This document shows positions 1 through 13,029 of a stretch of 64,000 bases of DNA, in pieces. The position numbers and the translations under genes are program-made. The stretch is from the NCBI GenBank assembly GCA_034440615.1, contig JAOTOM010005150.1, positions 970,001-1,034,000 on the forward strand, read 5' to 3'. Source of the stretch: Ashinkailepas kermadecensis. Lineage: Eukaryota > Arthropoda > Thecostraca > Neolepadidae. Each line of letters opens with the position of its first letter. The first letter of the stretch is position 1. The notes below the pieces were generated by a model, which did no database searches, was not told the origin of the DNA, and was given only the letters and a program-made list of their open reading frames with translations.

Positions 1-520
1 TGGGCTCGACACAGTTTTTGGTGACTTATTCTGAATTATGTAAAGTCTGAGCCACGGCTTCATTTTTCGGGCCCTCGATGGCATTTTTCGTGTCCCGACG
101 CGATTTGTCGAGCTCCTGTATGTTTTTCGGTGCCGTATGCGATTTGTTAAGGCATCTGGTGGCATGTTTTGACCAGGGAGCGATTTTCCTGGCTCGGACA
201 TCTTTTTCGGAATCTCTGTTTATTTTGGATGGTTCTGGCTTGATTCTTGTCGGTTTCCGATGCGATTTTGGGGCCACGCTGTGCTTATTTGGGGACATTG
301 ACGCCAATTTTTGGGAGTCCCGAGGGAATTATTGATGCCTCGACCAGCATTTATGCGACTACCGACAGGAATTTTGGGTCCCATGTGCGACATTTGGTGG
401 GTTTGGCGGTAGTTCACAGGGCGCGTTGTACTTATCTGACACCAGCGCGATTTTAGCGTTCCCGGCGCAAACTTTCGGGCCCGGTGCAAGTTTTTTGGTG
501 TCCGCTGTATATATTTACTA
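1..520. repeat. Possible degenerate tandem repeat (CGATTTT / GGCCC)
   Basis: Loose recurrence, roughly every 25-40 bases, of GCGATTTT, ATTTTTCG or TTTTTCGG followed by a CCCG/GGCCC-type group. No two units match closely, so this could be an ancient array or compositional bias. The complement of 13030-13330 has the same texture. Confidence 0.3.
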
Positions 521-598
521 GATGCACACTAACTCCACTGCCATGTTGGTGTGTTAAAAATCGATCCAAGCCACTACGTTCACCATTGGGTACGCATC

Positions 599-1003
599 CT
601 AACCTGGCCTATCCTAGCATAGCTTAGCCTAACCTAACCAAACCTAAACTAACCTAACTAAACCTAACCAAACCTAACCAAACCAAACAAAACCTAGCCA
701 GACCTAGCCAGACCTAACCAGACCTAACCAAACCTAGCCAAACCTATCCAAACATAACCAAATATAACCAAACCTAATCGAACTTAAACGAACCTAAACA
801 AACCTAACCCAACCTAACCAATCCTAACCTAACCAAACCTAATAAAACCGAACCAATCCTAAACGAAATCTAACCAAATCGAACCGAACCTTAACGAAAC
901 CTAGCCTAACCAAACCAAACCTAACCTAACTTAGCCAAACCTAACCAAACCTAACCTAATATGACCTGACCCGACCTAACCCTAGCAGACCTCATTTAAT
1001 CCT
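599..1003. repeat. Degenerate interstitial telomere-like array (CCTAAC/CCAAAC)
   Basis: About 400 bp of imperfect CCTAACC/CCTAACCAAA units. The pentamer CCTAA is the complement of TTAGG, the ancestral arthropod telomere repeat. The units are heavily mutated (CCTAGCC, CCAAACC, CGAACC), so this is an old interstitial array rather than a living chromosome end. A weaker piece recurs at about 1290-1365. Confidence 0.75.
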
Positions 1004-2419
1004 ACCCTGTCCATTAAAGTGACCTACGCTGCCCTTTTTCCCTACACTCCATACCCTGCTTCTCATGTTCGTATGTAAATATGACCGATACCAGAGATTG
1101 GGTGATGATTAAAATACTTCGTCAATATTGGTATACGGCCTGATACATAAAACATATACACTACAAATCCTGTGCGTAAGATGGCTCTTTATATATACTC
1201 TGTCTCGGAAGAATGGTCATGCCATACATATATCAGAACGATGTGTGGCTCTATTTTGCTTAATATGGGCATTTGGTTACTTTATATAGTCGTCCTTAAC
1301 CTAACATACCCTAGCCTAGCATGGCCTTACCAAAGCAGACCTGATTTGATCTGACCTAACCCTGCTCTTTCCTAACTTCATTTTCATACACGCAATAACA
1401 CAGTTGTACTGCCCTGCATACACCATAAGTTATAATCACTTATATAAAATCCTCCCCACGGTAGATTGACTGGCGTGGTAGCACGTGCGACCTGTATAAT
1501 TTTCAACCAATGAAGTTCGCTCAAGAAAACCCACTGATTCATCTATGCAATGAGCCGGTTGAGAAGGCGGAAAATGATGTTTGGTAATGCTTCAGGGCAG
1601 CCTTGATTGTAGGGAAAGTTGCTTCGATTTGCAAAATTTATAGGTATCGTATGAATCACAACCGTTTAAGCTATGCGTGTATACTACTTTGTATCCAAAA
1701 TGTTGTCTAACCGAGATGCTGATGGGGTGGAAAGCAGAGCCTGTTTTGCTGGTCACGACACTTGTCACTCTCGTCGCGATGGCTGACCCCTGGCACACGG
1801 TAGGTGCCGATAGTCAAAGGGAAAAGTGTAGCCAGTACATGGACCTGGGTAATGCAAACAACGGCGTACCGTGACTTTTATCCGTTTCACAGTACCAGAT
1901 CCAATCGTGAAAAACGAGGAAAACGGTCGCCTATTATTTACACCCTTCCTCCGGGTGCACGTGCCACGTGCGGCAAAAATGTGTGCACTACCACGCTTCG
2001 AGATTGTCTTGGCTGTGCCGTGGTGTCAGTCCAGTGGTCTTGGCTGTGCAGTGGTTTGGTGTCCATCGGTCCATTGGTTTGCGAGCTATGCCGGTTGAAA
2101 CCGAGCCGATTCGGCGCACGAAAATTGATCATATTCCGACTTAAAAATCCCCGTTTTACATGCTAAACCAATTGACGACGGAGTATTTCGGCGCAACCCT
2201 TTCTCCAATCACATCGGTGTCGCTCACGTGCAGCACATTTACTCGTTCGCACGGAAAGTGTGCCCAAGGGGTAGTCAACACTCTGGGCTTTCACGTGGTG
2301 TGACACATTCCTCGTTCACCACGATGTGAGCCGAGTCGGACGCCAATATGTGGCAGTCGGGATTTTCGTCTGGATATACAGGGTTGGAATAACAACCGGC
2401 TTTCGAATGTTTGGCCTCG
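1004..2419. other. Intergenic, no gene recognised
   Basis: Mixed sequence with a short telomere-like remnant at about 1290-1365. The open frames at 1800-2170 have no recognisable motif and overlap each other on both strands. I see no gene. Confidence 0.6.
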
Positions 2420-2640
2420 ATAACTTTATCCTCTCCAGACAATTATGATCTGACTTTTCTAATTTGGCGGTTGCATGGTACTGTTTGACCATGGATTGTT
2501 CGGTGACAAAGTGCTCTAGATTTATTGAAAAGTGCAAACTTAACTACTGATATATATTTGAAAGAAAATATCCCTTCCATATTCGATTATTGAAGAATTG
2601 CCCTCTCCACAGCCATAATTCAGAAGGTACAAATCTAACC
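2420..2640 (+). repeat. Dispersed repeat R1, copy 1
   Basis: Shares an ordered set of words with 46890-47080 and 50735-50945: TTATCCTCTCC, a TGGTACTGTTTGACC-like stretch, AAAGTGCAAACT, and finally CCTCTCCACAGCC with GTACAAATC. The three copies are diverged and have no coding potential. The other two lie beside minisatellites in intron 1. Confidence 0.55.
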
Positions 2641-4019
2641 CTATGTGGAACCTGACGATGTTTGTAAAACATTATCGAACCTTAAGTTGAACAGACTTTC
2701 CAACGCCGTTAGGACGCCGTTTTTACCCTAGCATGCTTAGTTCCGAGGATCATGGAGTGGACTTGACCCCTTCTTGAACGACATTATCACAGAAACGTCG
2801 TAATGTGAGGGTTAACATCGGCCCCTATGCTACTCAATTTCAAGTTGGGGGACCAATGCCTCTGCTCTCAACGTTCCGTGTACTTATACATGAAGAGTCC
2901 CACAAAATAAACTTTCCGAAACCAAAATACTGCAATTCGCAATTCCAGTCAGGTTTGGATATAGGTGGGTTATCTTGGTCTGAATCTCCTTTCCTCCACA
3001 ATTCTTTGTCGACACATCGACACCAATGAATGCTACCATGCTTCACGTCACATAAAACTCAGTTTGCCGTTACCATGCAAGTTCGCACAGGTACAGCACA
3101 CGGGTACTGGCACAGGATTCTAGATTGGTATAAATCTGTACCGATTTGGAATCTACAAGAGTTCTTTTGAGTCGGATAATCATAGTGATGGTAATGGTGG
3201 CAATGATGCCAATGATGTTATTTATAACAAGTAAAAGCTGTAGACTGACACAGACATCATATCAACATGAAACAATTATGTTCATGTTTTGTGGGTGTCT
3301 GCCAATCTCCTTCGGCAATCCCCGAAGAAGACGTTTCCTACAATATGAGTGGGCCCCAATGTAGCATTGTGATATTCAAGCAATGATTTTCTTTACCTGA
3401 ATTTAATTAACACACATTTCATTTTTGGTAACTTCGACCTGAATCACTAGCCATTTTTCTCCACTTTGTCCTCAAAGCTAGGTCATGAGGCCATATTTAT
3501 AACAATCAAACAGTTCGGTAAAATCGAAGTGTATGAAGCTGCACTCGCACATGCTACTTACCAATATGACATACATTTTACAATCGGGTGCCTAGTTATA
3601 GAAAGATTAGAAGCTCTTTACCTTCAAGAGACTTAATTTTTTAGTTAATTTTTTTAAAGACAAATGATCTTTATCCTTCTTTTGTAAAAAATCAACCTGA
3701 AAATGGAGAATAAATAATCCCAGCCATAGATCGCACCTAGGACAGAACCTTGGGATGAGACCATGGTGTGCTATCCCCTGTCGATATCACCTGGAACGCG
3801 GTCGAAGTGTGACATATCCATAACAGGTACAGAAAGCGGTCAGGAGCCACCTTTAACCTCAGCCGTTTTTCCAGTCGACACGTTGCCGGCACGCCAAGCG
3901 TTAGTCACGAGATGGCCAGTTGAAGTCGGATTTGGTCAAGTCAAACGCCAATTTCCTCTCAGCTCTCGTCTGACCCAAACATATGGATTATCATACAATA
4001 GGCAGACAGGGACCGATCG
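2641..4019. other. Intergenic, no gene recognised
   Basis: AT-leaning sequence with short open frames and no recognisable protein motif. I see nothing in it beyond small homopolymer runs. Confidence 0.55.
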
Positions 4020-4390
4020 AAGTTGGAAAAAAATGATGGCTGCCCTTTGGATCGCTCTTGTTTTTTTTTCACCTTCAAGGTCTACAAGCAGTCTGGTTTT
4101 TCTTCCCTCTGGTTTTCGAAGCTTTTGGCTTCACGATTTACCTACACAAACAAGGTAGAGCCCGGACACCCACGGCTCGCCCTGGACGCCAGGTCCTCCG
4201 CTTCGCCTTCATGTTGCGAGTGGTATCCGGAGACCAGGACCTCAAAGAGCTCCCTCCAAATGTACTGTCACGAGTCATGTATGTATGTCCTCTGTATGCC
4301 TGTTCGGTAGACCACTTTCTTTGTCTGCCGGCCGCCGTCTCTCTCCTCCCCTATCGTGCTTGCCAGATACCGGATGAAATATAAACGTCT
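4020..4390 (+). repeat. Dispersed repeat R2, copy 1
   Basis: Matches 37885-38215 over about 340 bp. Shared landmarks are GGTTTTTCTTCC, TTACCTACACA, GGACACCCACGGC against GGACGTCCACGGC, GTCATGTATGT, CCACTTTCTTT and GATACCGGATG. It has no open frame of note. It is presumably a decayed mobile element of unknown class. Confidence 0.6.
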
Positions 4391-5515
4391 TGGTAGCCTT
4401 TTCCTGACGAAAAATGTATCTAGCAGATGGGAATCGGCGTCCACTAAGGGACATTATAACATCCACGGCGTTAAAACTACCTTGCCGATGTGTTACATCT
4501 GTGCCATTAATATTATAAGTCAGCATTTATTCATGAACAAAACTTTATTGTAGGATGCAGTCATTTTTGCTAATACATGATAATAATATATATTGATAGC
4601 ACACATAAATGATTAATTTCAATAGCACTTAAAACCGTAACTTATAAAATGTGTGCATGCTACGCTTTATGTGCAAGAACAAAACGTTTGCGGTACAGAC
4701 TTCAACTTCTATCAATACTATTGTTTCCCTAGCAACGCCCTTAATTGACCTCCCCTACCACTTCACCAAATCTCAACTGCTCCCCGTAGTTCTGCACCAA
4801 TAACTTCAAGGAACAAAGGTGTGTTTATAGAGAGAAATGGTCAATTATGGTTTCCACTGTTCTTGATGTTGCTACTATCAATGCCTTACACAGTGGGCCA
4901 GATCACCTTCAAAGTCGCTTTTAATTCGAAGCGCCTGCCAGATGTGGCAATATAGTGTTTTCTGAGATTCTTCTGTGCGCTGAGTTCGATTATGTTGTCT
5001 ATTTTGGCGTACCAAGTACTGGTAGCCCGTGAGAATGGGGGGGGGATAATTCATCGCATTAGGGTTGTTTGTGAATTGATACACGGACGGATGTCGATTC
5101 CAGCAGCTGCTGATCGCGGCAATGAATAGGATATTGCTGTACTTATCAAGGATCGGCTAATACAGTGTATAGTAGTAACAGTACTATAGTAGAAATAAAT
5201 TATCCTAACATCAATATCGTACCTAAATTTAGCAGACAATTCGTGCAAGGCCGCATCTATATTTCGCATACATCGTGCAGCACTACTCATGTCAAAATTA
5301 GCATGTATGTGTGCACACAGGTGTGTATGTGGACATGCAAATCACACATGACCTACATATCTAATTAGTCACGTTACCTGTCAACTGATCCCACCGAAAT
5401 CGCCAACACTATATTCAACTTACATTGTCTGGTGTGTGGTGTGTGTGTGCGTGTGTGACTTAGTCCTCTTCATTACAGTTCGAGTCGACAAGGTTCTCAG
5501 CTGAGTACGAGTGGG
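4391..5515. other. Intergenic, no gene recognised
   Basis: AT-rich sequence with a TGTGTG run at about 5430-5455. No coding or RNA gene is seen. Confidence 0.55.
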
Positions 5516-5517
5516 AC

Positions 5518-5680
5518 GTCATCAGTGGCATACCGAGGGGGGCATAGGGGGAGGTGCCCCTCCTCCTGAGAAGTTATGGGGCCCCAAGAATCCCGCCGGG
5601 GTTCGGAAAAAATTGCGCCAGACTCCAAAAAAAATCCTGCTGGGGCCCCCAAAATCGTTCGGGGGCGATCGCCAAACAGT
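5518..5680. repeat. G/C-run-rich fragment starting with a hAT-like terminus
   Basis: Starts CAGTGGCATACCGAGGGGGG, which resembles the CAGTGGCGCAACCAGG terminus of the MITE at 16.1 kb. GGGGCCCC-type runs follow. No matching inverted end or target duplication was found, so this is probably a truncated non-autonomous hAT-type element. Confidence 0.35.
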
Positions 5681-5689
5681 TGGTCAGTT

Positions 5690-7290
5690 AACGGTCGCGT
5701 TTCTCTTCGCGTCTGTTGACTTCAGTTCGAAGAACTCACGGACAGGACGTCCCCGCCCCGCTGAAGTGAACGGCCCACTCGTTGGCACTTATGTATGTCC
5801 ATCAACGTGCCATTCAGCCAATCTTCGTGCTTGGGGACATATCGTTCCATGTGCCGTCCAACCTGATTCAATCAGCTCGTGTCTTATGACGTTATGCAGG
5901 TATCATTTGCACTATTTCAATTTATCACCAGATAGTTGTGATCCTCTTTTACAGTCCAAAAGCCGAATTAAGATATCAACTGTCGTCTTGATAATACCCT
6001 CATCCTGTTCAATATGCCCAACGAGTTGCTTTCGCCTGAACCAAACACGATATTACTCAGATCAACACGATGGACACCTGTGTAGCGCCGCACAGATAAT
6101 GCTCTCTATTCTACCCGTGGCTTCAAATTGACGAAGCTCACCGGTGTGCGTCAGTGACCTGGATACTCCACATGCGCAGGTCGGGTGACAAGGCTGTCAC
6201 CGTCACCCAACCCGTCCGTCTCATATTGAGCAGAGCCTCGCTCTCCGCTAATTTGACACCCATCTCATGCACCGTGGCGACAGCGGAAGGCCGCCTCGGA
6301 GGGCTGTCAGCTGACTGATGTGCCGCCCGGCTCCAGCACATCCAAACTACAACTGAAATTTACGGATTTAGCGCAAAAATGCTCAACTTTGGGCATTGGA
6401 TCCACGATTTGAAGGCATTGGGTTATCGCTGCGTGTTAAAATATCCGCGGAACTCGGTGGAACTCACTTTATTGTCCTACACTGGGGATCTAGGGAATTA
6501 CCTACGTAGAGGAGTAGGAACGGGCCCCTAGCAGGGCCCTCCGGCAGTGCCAGGGACACGTAGAATCTCAAGGATAGGGCGACCGGCCCAGCCACCCCCT
6601 TAGCTACGTCCCAGTTTGTGGCACTAACTGCGAAGATCAGCCGCAAGGAACAAATGATACCCACCCCTCCTCAGGCTTCTGGCTGCGCCATGGGATGTTT
6701 TGCATGTGCATGTATGGGCATCTAGTGCTTTACATCATTACAAATTATTTGTTCCAAGCTAGCACAAATAATGGTACCATATACTGAGCGACGTCAAACT
6801 GTTTTGATCTCGGGAACTATATGAACTACCATACAAATATTGCTACGAGAAAGCGCATGGCGCTTTGGCGTAATTGTATAGTTTATTGATGTGTTGCGCT
6901 CTCTTAGTTTTAGTGGAACTCCGCAAATATAAATTTTTGTTTCTCCGGCAGCTCTCGAGTCGTGTTCGCCTCAGTCCGGGCCTGTGCTCTGCGCTCCATT
7001 CCTCGCTGGCTCCGTCCTCCTGAGCAGCTGGTAATGTGGTGTGCCATTCTGTGCAGAGGCTACATTACGATGTGACCTGTGCGTGATAACTGTCCTGGTA
7101 AGATTGGGTGGGTACTGCAGCCAAGAAATGGCTTGCTGTGCGTGATGGAATGTAACCTTTTCATACTATACCTGCCATCACACCGAGTAATGTCGCTTCC
7201 CGAGGCATTGGCGATGTCACCAGAAAGAGAGAAAGCTGATTTAACCATAAATTGGGGTGTCATATCCATACATAAATTGGGGTGACATAT
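5690..7290. other. Intergenic, no gene recognised
   Basis: Mixed composition. An open frame runs through about 5511-6131, but its start lies in the repeat above and the rest shows no domain or composition typical of a protein. I see no supported gene. Confidence 0.5.
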
Positions 7291-7432
7291 GCCACGAATC
7301 ATGGCTCGCTAATTTATGGCAGTGTCATTGGCAGTGTCATTGGCAATTTATGGCAGTGTCATTGTCATTGGCTCGCTAATTTATGGCAGTGTCATATGGC
7401 AGTGGCAATTTATCGCTAATTTATCACCATAT
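7291..7432. repeat. Short scrambled repeat (GGCAGTGTCATTGGC / CGCTAATTTAT)
   Basis: GGCAGTGTCAT occurs four times and CGCTAATTTAT three times, in irregular order, within about 140 bp. It looks like a small unstable repeat patch. Confidence 0.6.
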
Positions 7433-9940
7433 TCTCAAACAGTGGTGCTGAGCTTAAATTGACTTAAATTAAATACAACCTAAATCAAACTCATAACCAT
7501 TTCTGCTCCTCTAAGAACCTTGCATATCAAACTTATATCAATGCGTCTACGATTTTCGCGAGCTGGTCATAACTCGGCTGGCCAAATCCAACGAAGCTCA
7601 CACGTTTGGGGAAGGGTCTGCAGGGTAAATAATTTGCGGAGACTAAATTTCTTCCTCCCACTGGCGATTCGCTGGTTCATGGGATCCAAAACGTCAAACT
7701 ACGCAAAGCTAATGAAATGCAGCAAATTCACACAAACTGATTCGCACGGGCGCACCTCCTCGGATCATCGGGTGACTCGTAGTGCACATACGACACCCGG
7801 TGCTTCGGAGCATAAGTGTAGGAACAGCAAAAACAAACACTCAGCCATGGAGAGGTGACAAATACCGACCAACACGGGGCCCAGACACAATCATTACTGC
7901 GATGTACAAATGGTATCGGCCTGACACCTTAATAATATTACGCTTCATTGGTCCTCACAACTTTGGTGTGGGGGGGGGGGCACATGTCTCACCTTTTCCT
8001 TTTTCTAGGCCAGTCTATGCTTGGGAAGTCCAAAGTTGTTCGGGGAGAAGAGGGACGATGGATTTCCCAGGTATGTTCTTCTCAGTTAACAACATAAAAT
8101 CATGGCTTGCTTAGCACAGCCTCTCTCGCGCCCAACAAACAGTTCTGGAATCCTCTACATAAAAGACGATTTATGACAGTGGCGTTAGCAAAGAACTGCT
8201 AAAGTAGTCAATGCTATCCCATCTCTGTTTCTGTACCCAGAAACGTCAACAGAGTAGCCTTTCCCTGCTCTTACTTCGTCCCTCCCAACTGTTCCGTGCA
8301 TTCATCAATATACAGTTTGCAGTTCAGTGCACGGGTGGAGATCCCAGGAGTGGGTGGGATGTTGGAAATCAATCAAATGTGCTGGGCTTGTGATCTCCGT
8401 TTCTGGGTGAGAAAACATGAAGCTGAAAACATACAGCTTTCCAAAACTGAGAATCTGGCCATGCAGTGTTGCAAATTATGGAGTTTTTGATTCGATTGGG
8501 CGATCCAGAGGGCCCGCTTCTAAAGATGACCCTTGAGTTGAAAGATATCTCCATCTACAGCTTAGTGAACAGCTTATACGTCACACACCGGTGATGGATA
8601 ATACATGAGGGCGAAGTGGGCCTAGGCAGACCTGTCTCATAGCATGCTGGGAGGTCATGTTAACCAATGGTATGACATATCACGATTATGCATACCGTCA
8701 TCTTTTTGGGGGATGGGGATCTATTTTAATCATTTAGTGTATATGTATTTTCTTTTCATTACTTTCAGGAGTATTCTATGGCTATTCGGAAGTCGTGGGA
8801 ATTGACAGACAAAAATTCGAAGCAACAGATTTAGGATGTCTGCGTTTTTTCCTCGCATAATTGACTGCGGATCGAACGGTGTGATGTTTTACTTCCTGAA
8901 CGGGAATGCAATCGCCAGGGGTCGGTAGAAACGAAACAAAGTCTGCGAACACATGTCAGCTGCTGCAAAACTTGCACACTTTGCAATACAACGCATACTG
9001 ACTAATTTTGTGAGGGTTGGAATTTTCCATTCTACTTCTTAACGGATCAGTATCTGTTTGTTAGAGCTAGAAAACACAGAAGGAATTAGCTGGCAAGCGA
9101 AAGCGCTAATACGACGAACTTCCAAACTAACAGAGGATTTCTGAGAGGTGCTGGTCAGGCAATGCGCAAGCTAAATGCAGCATCATACTAGGACATATTC
9201 GTACAATGTTCAAGAAGGATAAGCATGACATAGAAAGCGAAGAAGCACTAACAATATGGTCGTACAATACATTTACAAAGATAGGAACACTAATCTTGAA
9301 TGGTGGCTGAGGGTTTTAGGAAATACTGCTGTTTGATGATTTATAACACTTCTTCAATTCGTTATAGGTTACATGAGGCGAACTATTTTTTTTTAATGCT
9401 AATTTTCGTGCATTCTGGAGTCATTGTTATAACTGATGTGCACGTTTGATGGGGAGCATACAACACCTAGAAATTACCAACATAGTTGATATAGTTTATA
9501 AAAATGAGTTATGTAGGTACTTCTTCGAAATTTTCCAAGCATGCCTTATCGTCACTTTTCACACACAATTTGGTCCGACGCGTTTCGCTTTGTACGTCAA
9601 TAACCAACAATATTTGTAATCGATTTTTTACGTTGCGCCAGGCCCATTTTTCTAAGGTCAACTAAGAATGACATCCAAATGATTCTTGGCTTTGGAATAT
9701 TTTAAAATAACTGGTGAGGGGCGAATGCCCCCTCCCTCTCTCTATTCCATTGCACATACATGTTAACACGCGAATGACCCTCCACTCTCTCCGGAACTGC
9801 GAGTTAGGCTTCCCACGATTCCAATGACTAAGGCTAGAGATGTGAAGCTTAGCATAACCTAAGACGGGCTACTCAGTGATGTTGCACTGATAGTTAGAAG
9901 CCGAGGTGAGCATAGATTAGGATATACGGTGTCACAGAAA
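7433..9940. other. Intergenic, no gene recognised
   Basis: No tandem array, recognisable mobile element or coding sequence. It includes a G run at 7972-7980. Confidence 0.5.
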
Positions 9941-9950
9941 CGTGTGCCCA

Positions 9951-10060
9951 GCCGATCCCGGGCCCAGGCTGGGATCGGCTGCAGCCGATCCCGTGCCCGC
10001 ACCAAGCGGGAACCACGGCTGCACCGATCAGGCACCATGGCTGCACCAAGCAGGCACCAC
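9951..10060. repeat. Small GC palindrome and CAGGCACCA repeats
   Basis: AGCCGATCCC and GGGATCGGCT form a perfect 10-bp inverted repeat around an 11-bp loop (9951-9981). It is followed by another GCAGCCGATCCCG and by GCACCA/GGCTGCACC repeats. It could form a hairpin; no function is implied. Confidence 0.6.
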
Positions 10061-10289
10061 CGCGAAGCGGAGCGGACGTGCATGACGAATGTGGCCTGTC
10101 GTGTGTATTCACCAATGTTGTGCCATAACTGTGTTGGAAATATACGAGTGAATATGACCCGAAAAGGAGACAAGATAGCCCATGGGTATAGCGCTGGTTT
10201 TTCAACCCAAAGACTGGGTGTCGTTCGGTCGCTTCTCGCTGTCGCTAAACATCCAGGTGAGCAATTTCCCGCATAACTTGGAATGGGTT

Positions 10290-11639
10290 TGTGCGTCGTG
10301 AAAGCTCGAATAAAAAACGGCAAGAAATTGTAACGAGTGTTTTGAATAGTTACGTGTCGTTTTCTAAATCGATGTTACGTGGCTCGCACGTCAAGATATC
10401 GATTATATATAATTTCAGTTGCAAAGATGATGCAGGACGAACGTGCAAATTACCTGGATCACAGCGAGCTCATTTAAGTAATCTATATAATAATACATAT
10501 AGACTTAAAATGTAATACTGGAGGACATAGGTGGAGAGCTCTCGAGATTCCAGGGGGGGGGGGGGGCAGCAGCAAGATTTGCCCTCCCACAGGCAACATA
10601 TCCAACTTAGAATGAAAAAGACATCGGTTCGGGCGTTGTCTCAGCCCCTCCTCTTGAATGTTGCATTTAGGTTGATTCTTCTTGTAGAGCAAAATTTTCC
10701 ACAGATGGTTCAATGAAGGTTCAACGAACCCAGGGATGGTCCTGACGCTCTTCCTCGGAATGCCAACCTCTACTGGAGGGCTACGCGCTCTGGTTAAATT
10801 TAAGTGTCCAATGATGTTGGAATCACGGATCGACTGTGGCCAGCTCCCGCTCTTGGCCACCAGGTTTGATTTGGGATGCCATGTGCAAAATGTAAATTTA
10901 ATTGTTTTCTTCAACAACTGACATAAGTTATTATTTGTCCAATGCCTCACTGTAATATATGAAAACTGGCCCCGCATACGTGACAATATAAACCCGAAAA
11001 TAAAATGGAATTTCTGCATATTTTTATGGGTTGCATCTGAAGCAGGTTTTTGGGATCGCCTTTGCTATCCCCCAACCCAAATTAAAATGACATGTCAGAG
11101 CCACTGTGTGCACGCACTATTTTACCGCAATCCACCCTTAACAAACATTCCCCGGGCTGTCGCACCGTGTTTAAAACTATCTAGCGTACATGCGTAAGCT
11201 TGTCTACGACTATTATCCTGCTACATGAAAGCCGAAACATCGAGCATTATGATCGGAATATAACCCTATGTGTAGTGCCATGTTACTGGATTATGTCAAT
11301 TTTCTTGCGGAACCACACACATAAGTTCCGACACTATAACTACGGGACAAAATTAAAACAGGAAATATCCGAACTTCAGCTCCAATTTCCGACCACAAAA
11401 TGAAATGATACTATACGAAAATAGCGAAAATAGCTTTTCATTTTATCGCATAAAGTGTAGCAAGACATAAAGCGTGGCTGCATTCTGCAGAATTTCACCA
11501 CTGCTGAGCTGATTAATCCGAGGTGCTTTAGATGTACGCAAAAATAATCGCACATGAGTAATACATGAGTAATTTTTTCCTTGAGGGTTCGGAAAGGTGG
11601 TTCGGGAACTTGAAAACTTTTCGCCCGATTTCCATTTTT
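10290..11639. other. Intergenic, no gene recognised
   Basis: Contains a G run at about 10553-10566 and short open frames on both strands without recognisable motifs. Confidence 0.5.
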
Positions 11640-11702
11640 CTTTTCTTCCATTTTGATGGAATATGCATCCATCAAGATGGAATATGTATATTCCATCTTG
11701 AA
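11640..11702. repeat. Nested inverted repeats of TTCCATCTTGA
   Basis: TTCCATTTTGATGGAATATG, then a TCCATCAAGATGGAATATG segment, then TATTCCATCTTGAA, form overlapping palindromes within about 60 bp. This is a local hairpin-prone sequence. Confidence 0.55.
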
Positions 11703-12012
11703 CGACGCGCCGGTCATTTCTAAGCAGGTACGCAGAAAATCACGTATATCGACCGGTAAAATCTGCATTTATGTACGAAAAACCAGACGGGTGGGCGGAT
11801 TTCGCCCCCCCCCCGTCCAGTGCGCGTGTTAACATCGTGCTGGTCAATGGCATGCCTGCAGGCAGCCCGGTACTACCGACAGCCACCACGCCACGGAACA
11901 TGGCACCCTCCGACCGCCGAACCGGCGCGAGGGGATCAGGTGTCAGACCGGAGGGGAGGTCTGACAGGTGATCGTTCTTTCGAGATATGGCAATGGGCAG
12001 CCCTCCGGTCTA

Positions 12013-12599
12013 TTACCAGGGTACGACTAGCCGACATATTGCGGTCGAAAAATGCAAGTATGCGTGAGAATCACCATGTAATGGACATTTTAAGCTAGCC
12101 ATGAAATCTGATACAAACAGGTCCGAGCGGTGTGTTCGTGCTATGCATCCGCCACTGCGCCGCATATCAGCTTGCCACGGGACGACAGCCGGTTCCCGAG
12201 TTCTGGAAAGCTAACAATGCGCGCACACCACACGCGTATTCAATGACACATCCTGCCATCTAGTGAGAAATCCGTCAACTTTCGGGCCACGGACGCTGCG
12301 TTTTCTCCGTCCCTTCCCCAGACAGCTGATCAATGGCGTTACCAGGGTACGACTAGCCGGCATATTCCAGTCGAAAAATGCAAGTATTGCGATAGAATCG
12401 CAATGTAATGAACATTTTAAGCTAGCCATGAAATCTGATACAAACCGGTCTGAGCAGTGTGTTCGTGCTATGCATCCGCCACTGCGCCGCATATCAGCTT
12501 CCCACGGGACGACAGCCGGTTCCCGAGGTCTGGAAAACTAACAATGTGCGCACACCACACGCATATTCAATGACACATCCTGCCATCTAGTGAGAAATA
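12013..12599 (+). repeat. Direct duplication, two ~260-bp copies, 326-bp period
   Basis: Copies at 12013-12271 and 12339-12599 both begin TTACCAGGGTACGACTAGCC and end TGCCATCTAGTGAGAAAT. They share a CTAGCCATGAAATCTGATAC stretch in the middle and are roughly 93-95% alike by eye. The 67-bp spacer is not repeated upstream of copy 1 in recognisable form. This is either a recent segmental duplication or two units of a longer satellite. Confidence 0.9.
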
Positions 12600-12730
12600 T
12601 TGTGATCTATAATTCAACGTTCAATCGCATGACATTCATTCAATATCCGTTGTTATAAGACCTATACCGTGCTGCTACCTAGCGATAGCTATCTGAAGTG
12701 ATGCTTCTAGAAAATAGTGGAGTTCTTGAA

Positions 12731-13015
12731 TCTGTGGAGGTTGCGAGCTGTGGAGGTTATGAACGCTTCGCAGTTGTGGAGGTTACGAGCTGTGGAGGTT
12801 ACGACCGCTTGGAGTTGTGGAGGTTATGACCTGTGGAGGTTATGAACGCTGCGGACTTGTGGAGGTTGTGAGCTGTGGAGGTTATGAGCGCTTCGTAGTT
12901 GTGGAGGTTGTGAGCTGTGGAGGTTATGACCTGTGGAGGTTACGAGCGCTTCGGGTATATTGAATTTGTGGAGGTTATGAACTGTGGAGGTTATGATCTG
13001 TGGAGGTTATGATAC
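12731..13015. repeat. TGTGGAGGTTATGA minisatellite
   Basis: About sixteen occurrences of TGTGGAGGTT followed by ATGA, ACGA or GCGA, interleaved with CGCTTCG/CGCTGCG spacers, so unit length varies (about 16 or 30 bp). It is G-rich on the + strand. Confidence 0.9.
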
Positions 13016-13029
13016 GCTGTCACCGGTGC

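Noticed and set aside
5511..6131. 206-codon + ORF
   Set aside because: The first third is a G/C-run-rich repeat and the rest has no domain. No splice or start evidence.
10483..11019. 178-codon minus-strand ORF
   Set aside because: Contains a G/C homopolymer and shows no recognisable motif. It is probably chance.
11230..11262. Penelope-type 3' end (AAGCCGAAACATCGAG)
   Set aside because: Only about 10 bases resemble the CGAAACGT motif, and no element sequence lies upstream.
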